From Gp13-AA77 sp035949375 (GTDB taxonomy: Bacteria; Acidobacteriota; Terriglobia; UBA7540), in assembly GCA_035949375.1 (NCBI GenBank), contig DASZIG010000057.1, forward strand, positions 18,774 to 82,773: a DNA stretch of 64,000 nucleotides. The letters are read 5' to 3'. Of the stretch, positions 63,833-64,000 are shown piece after piece; position 1 is the stretch's first letter; every line of letters starts with the position of its first letter. The notes under the pieces are model-generated. The model was not told where the DNA came from, made no database searches, and saw nothing but the letters and a program-made list of their open reading frames with translations. The translations under genes were made by a program, and so were the position numbers.

Positions 63833-64000
63833 TTAGCGTGATCGCAGCGCTTTGAACAGATCTTCGGCTGAGGCCGCCTGCTTGAAGTCGCCCTGCGCCA
63901 GAGCGTCGTCAACCTCTCGTTCCCTCGCCTGCCATTCCGGTGTCCAGAACCAGAGTTGGTCCCTCGGGACCATGTTGACCGGCACCATCTCGACACGCTG
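63833..64000 (-). CDS. Antitoxin (AbrB/MazE-like), C-terminal part; cut by window end
   Basis: The last 55 codons are visible, in frame from the window end to the stop at 63833. The sequence DQLWFWTPEWQAREREVDDALAQGDFKQ and AEDLFKAL matches the toxin-binding tail of AbrB/SpoVT-type antitoxins that pair with RelE-like toxins. The DNA-binding N-terminal part lies outside the window, although the visible MVPVNMVPRD could be its end or an internal start. It precedes the toxin gene at 63551-63817 in the same operon. Confidence 0.75.
   Translation of the reverse strand, partial: QRVEMVPVNMVPRDQLWFWTPEWQAREREVDDALAQGDFKQAASAEDLFKALRSR

Overview
The window is a high-GC bacterial chromosome segment, most likely from the phylum Acidobacteriota. 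This is inferred from family content. The supporting genes are a PadR regulator coupled to a MacB-like ADOP permease, TonB-dependent-receptor-like proteins with an N-terminal carboxypeptidase-regulatory domain, Tat-exported sugar isomerase and Gfo/Idh/MocA proteins, a Ser/Thr-kinase-TPR remnant, and many palindromic intergenic repeats. No rRNA, tRNA or CRISPR array was seen. Layout: 0-3 kb holds the 5' part of an Mrp/ApbC ATPase gene, a gene-poor stretch with a possible 29-residue membrane peptide behind a structured leader, and a decayed kinase-TPR gene. 3-7 kb is a two-gene ABC exporter operon split by a four-helix-bundle (S23/IVP-type) gene that sits between perfect 21-bp inverted repeats. 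7-13.8 kb carries two exported proteins of unknown role, a cytochrome P450 abutting a MobB-like P-loop protein, a collapsed TonB-receptor pseudogene and a trans-sulfuration PLP enzyme. 14-36.5 kb is a Wzx/Wzy-type exopolysaccharide locus: a sigma-54 activator with a degenerate receiver, a small winged-helix-like protein, a NusG/UpxY antiterminator, a Wza-type export protein, a Wzc-type co-polymerase/tyrosine kinase, a TPR protein, an O-antigen ligase/polymerase, a flippase, five glycosyltransferases, a second polymerase, an NAD-sugar epimerase, a FecR-domain protein and a WecB-type UDP-GlcNAc 2-epimerase. Most biosynthetic genes overlap by a few bases, so they probably form one transcript. No priming phosphoglycosyl transferase and no exosortase were found in the window. 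36.5-42.9 kb has a TPR protein, a DinB-family protein, the PadR-ADOP pair, a small unknown protein and a TauE/SafE transporter. 43-56.7 kb mixes Tat-exported sugar isomerases, Gfo/Idh/MocA oxidoreductases and a TonB-receptor-like protein (a plausible sugar-modification set) with citrate synthase, lipoyl synthase and small conserved proteins. 57-58.2 kb is an intact IS630-family element. 58.5-64 kb has a secreted beta-helix protein, a large exported protein, an APC permease and an AbrB/RelE-type toxin-antitoxin pair cut by the window end. The most striking feature is repeat biology. A ~104-bp A-rich repeat occurs three times, and two direct copies bracket the polysaccharide locus. Several genes have 15-17 bp tandem duplications exactly over their stop codons. 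Pentapeptide-coding 15-bp repeats and at least five palindromic repeat families lie between genes. The inverted-repeat-flanked S23/IVP gene looks like a mobile cassette, and a solo repeat tract of similar style appears to have rewritten the C-terminus of a glycosyltransferase.
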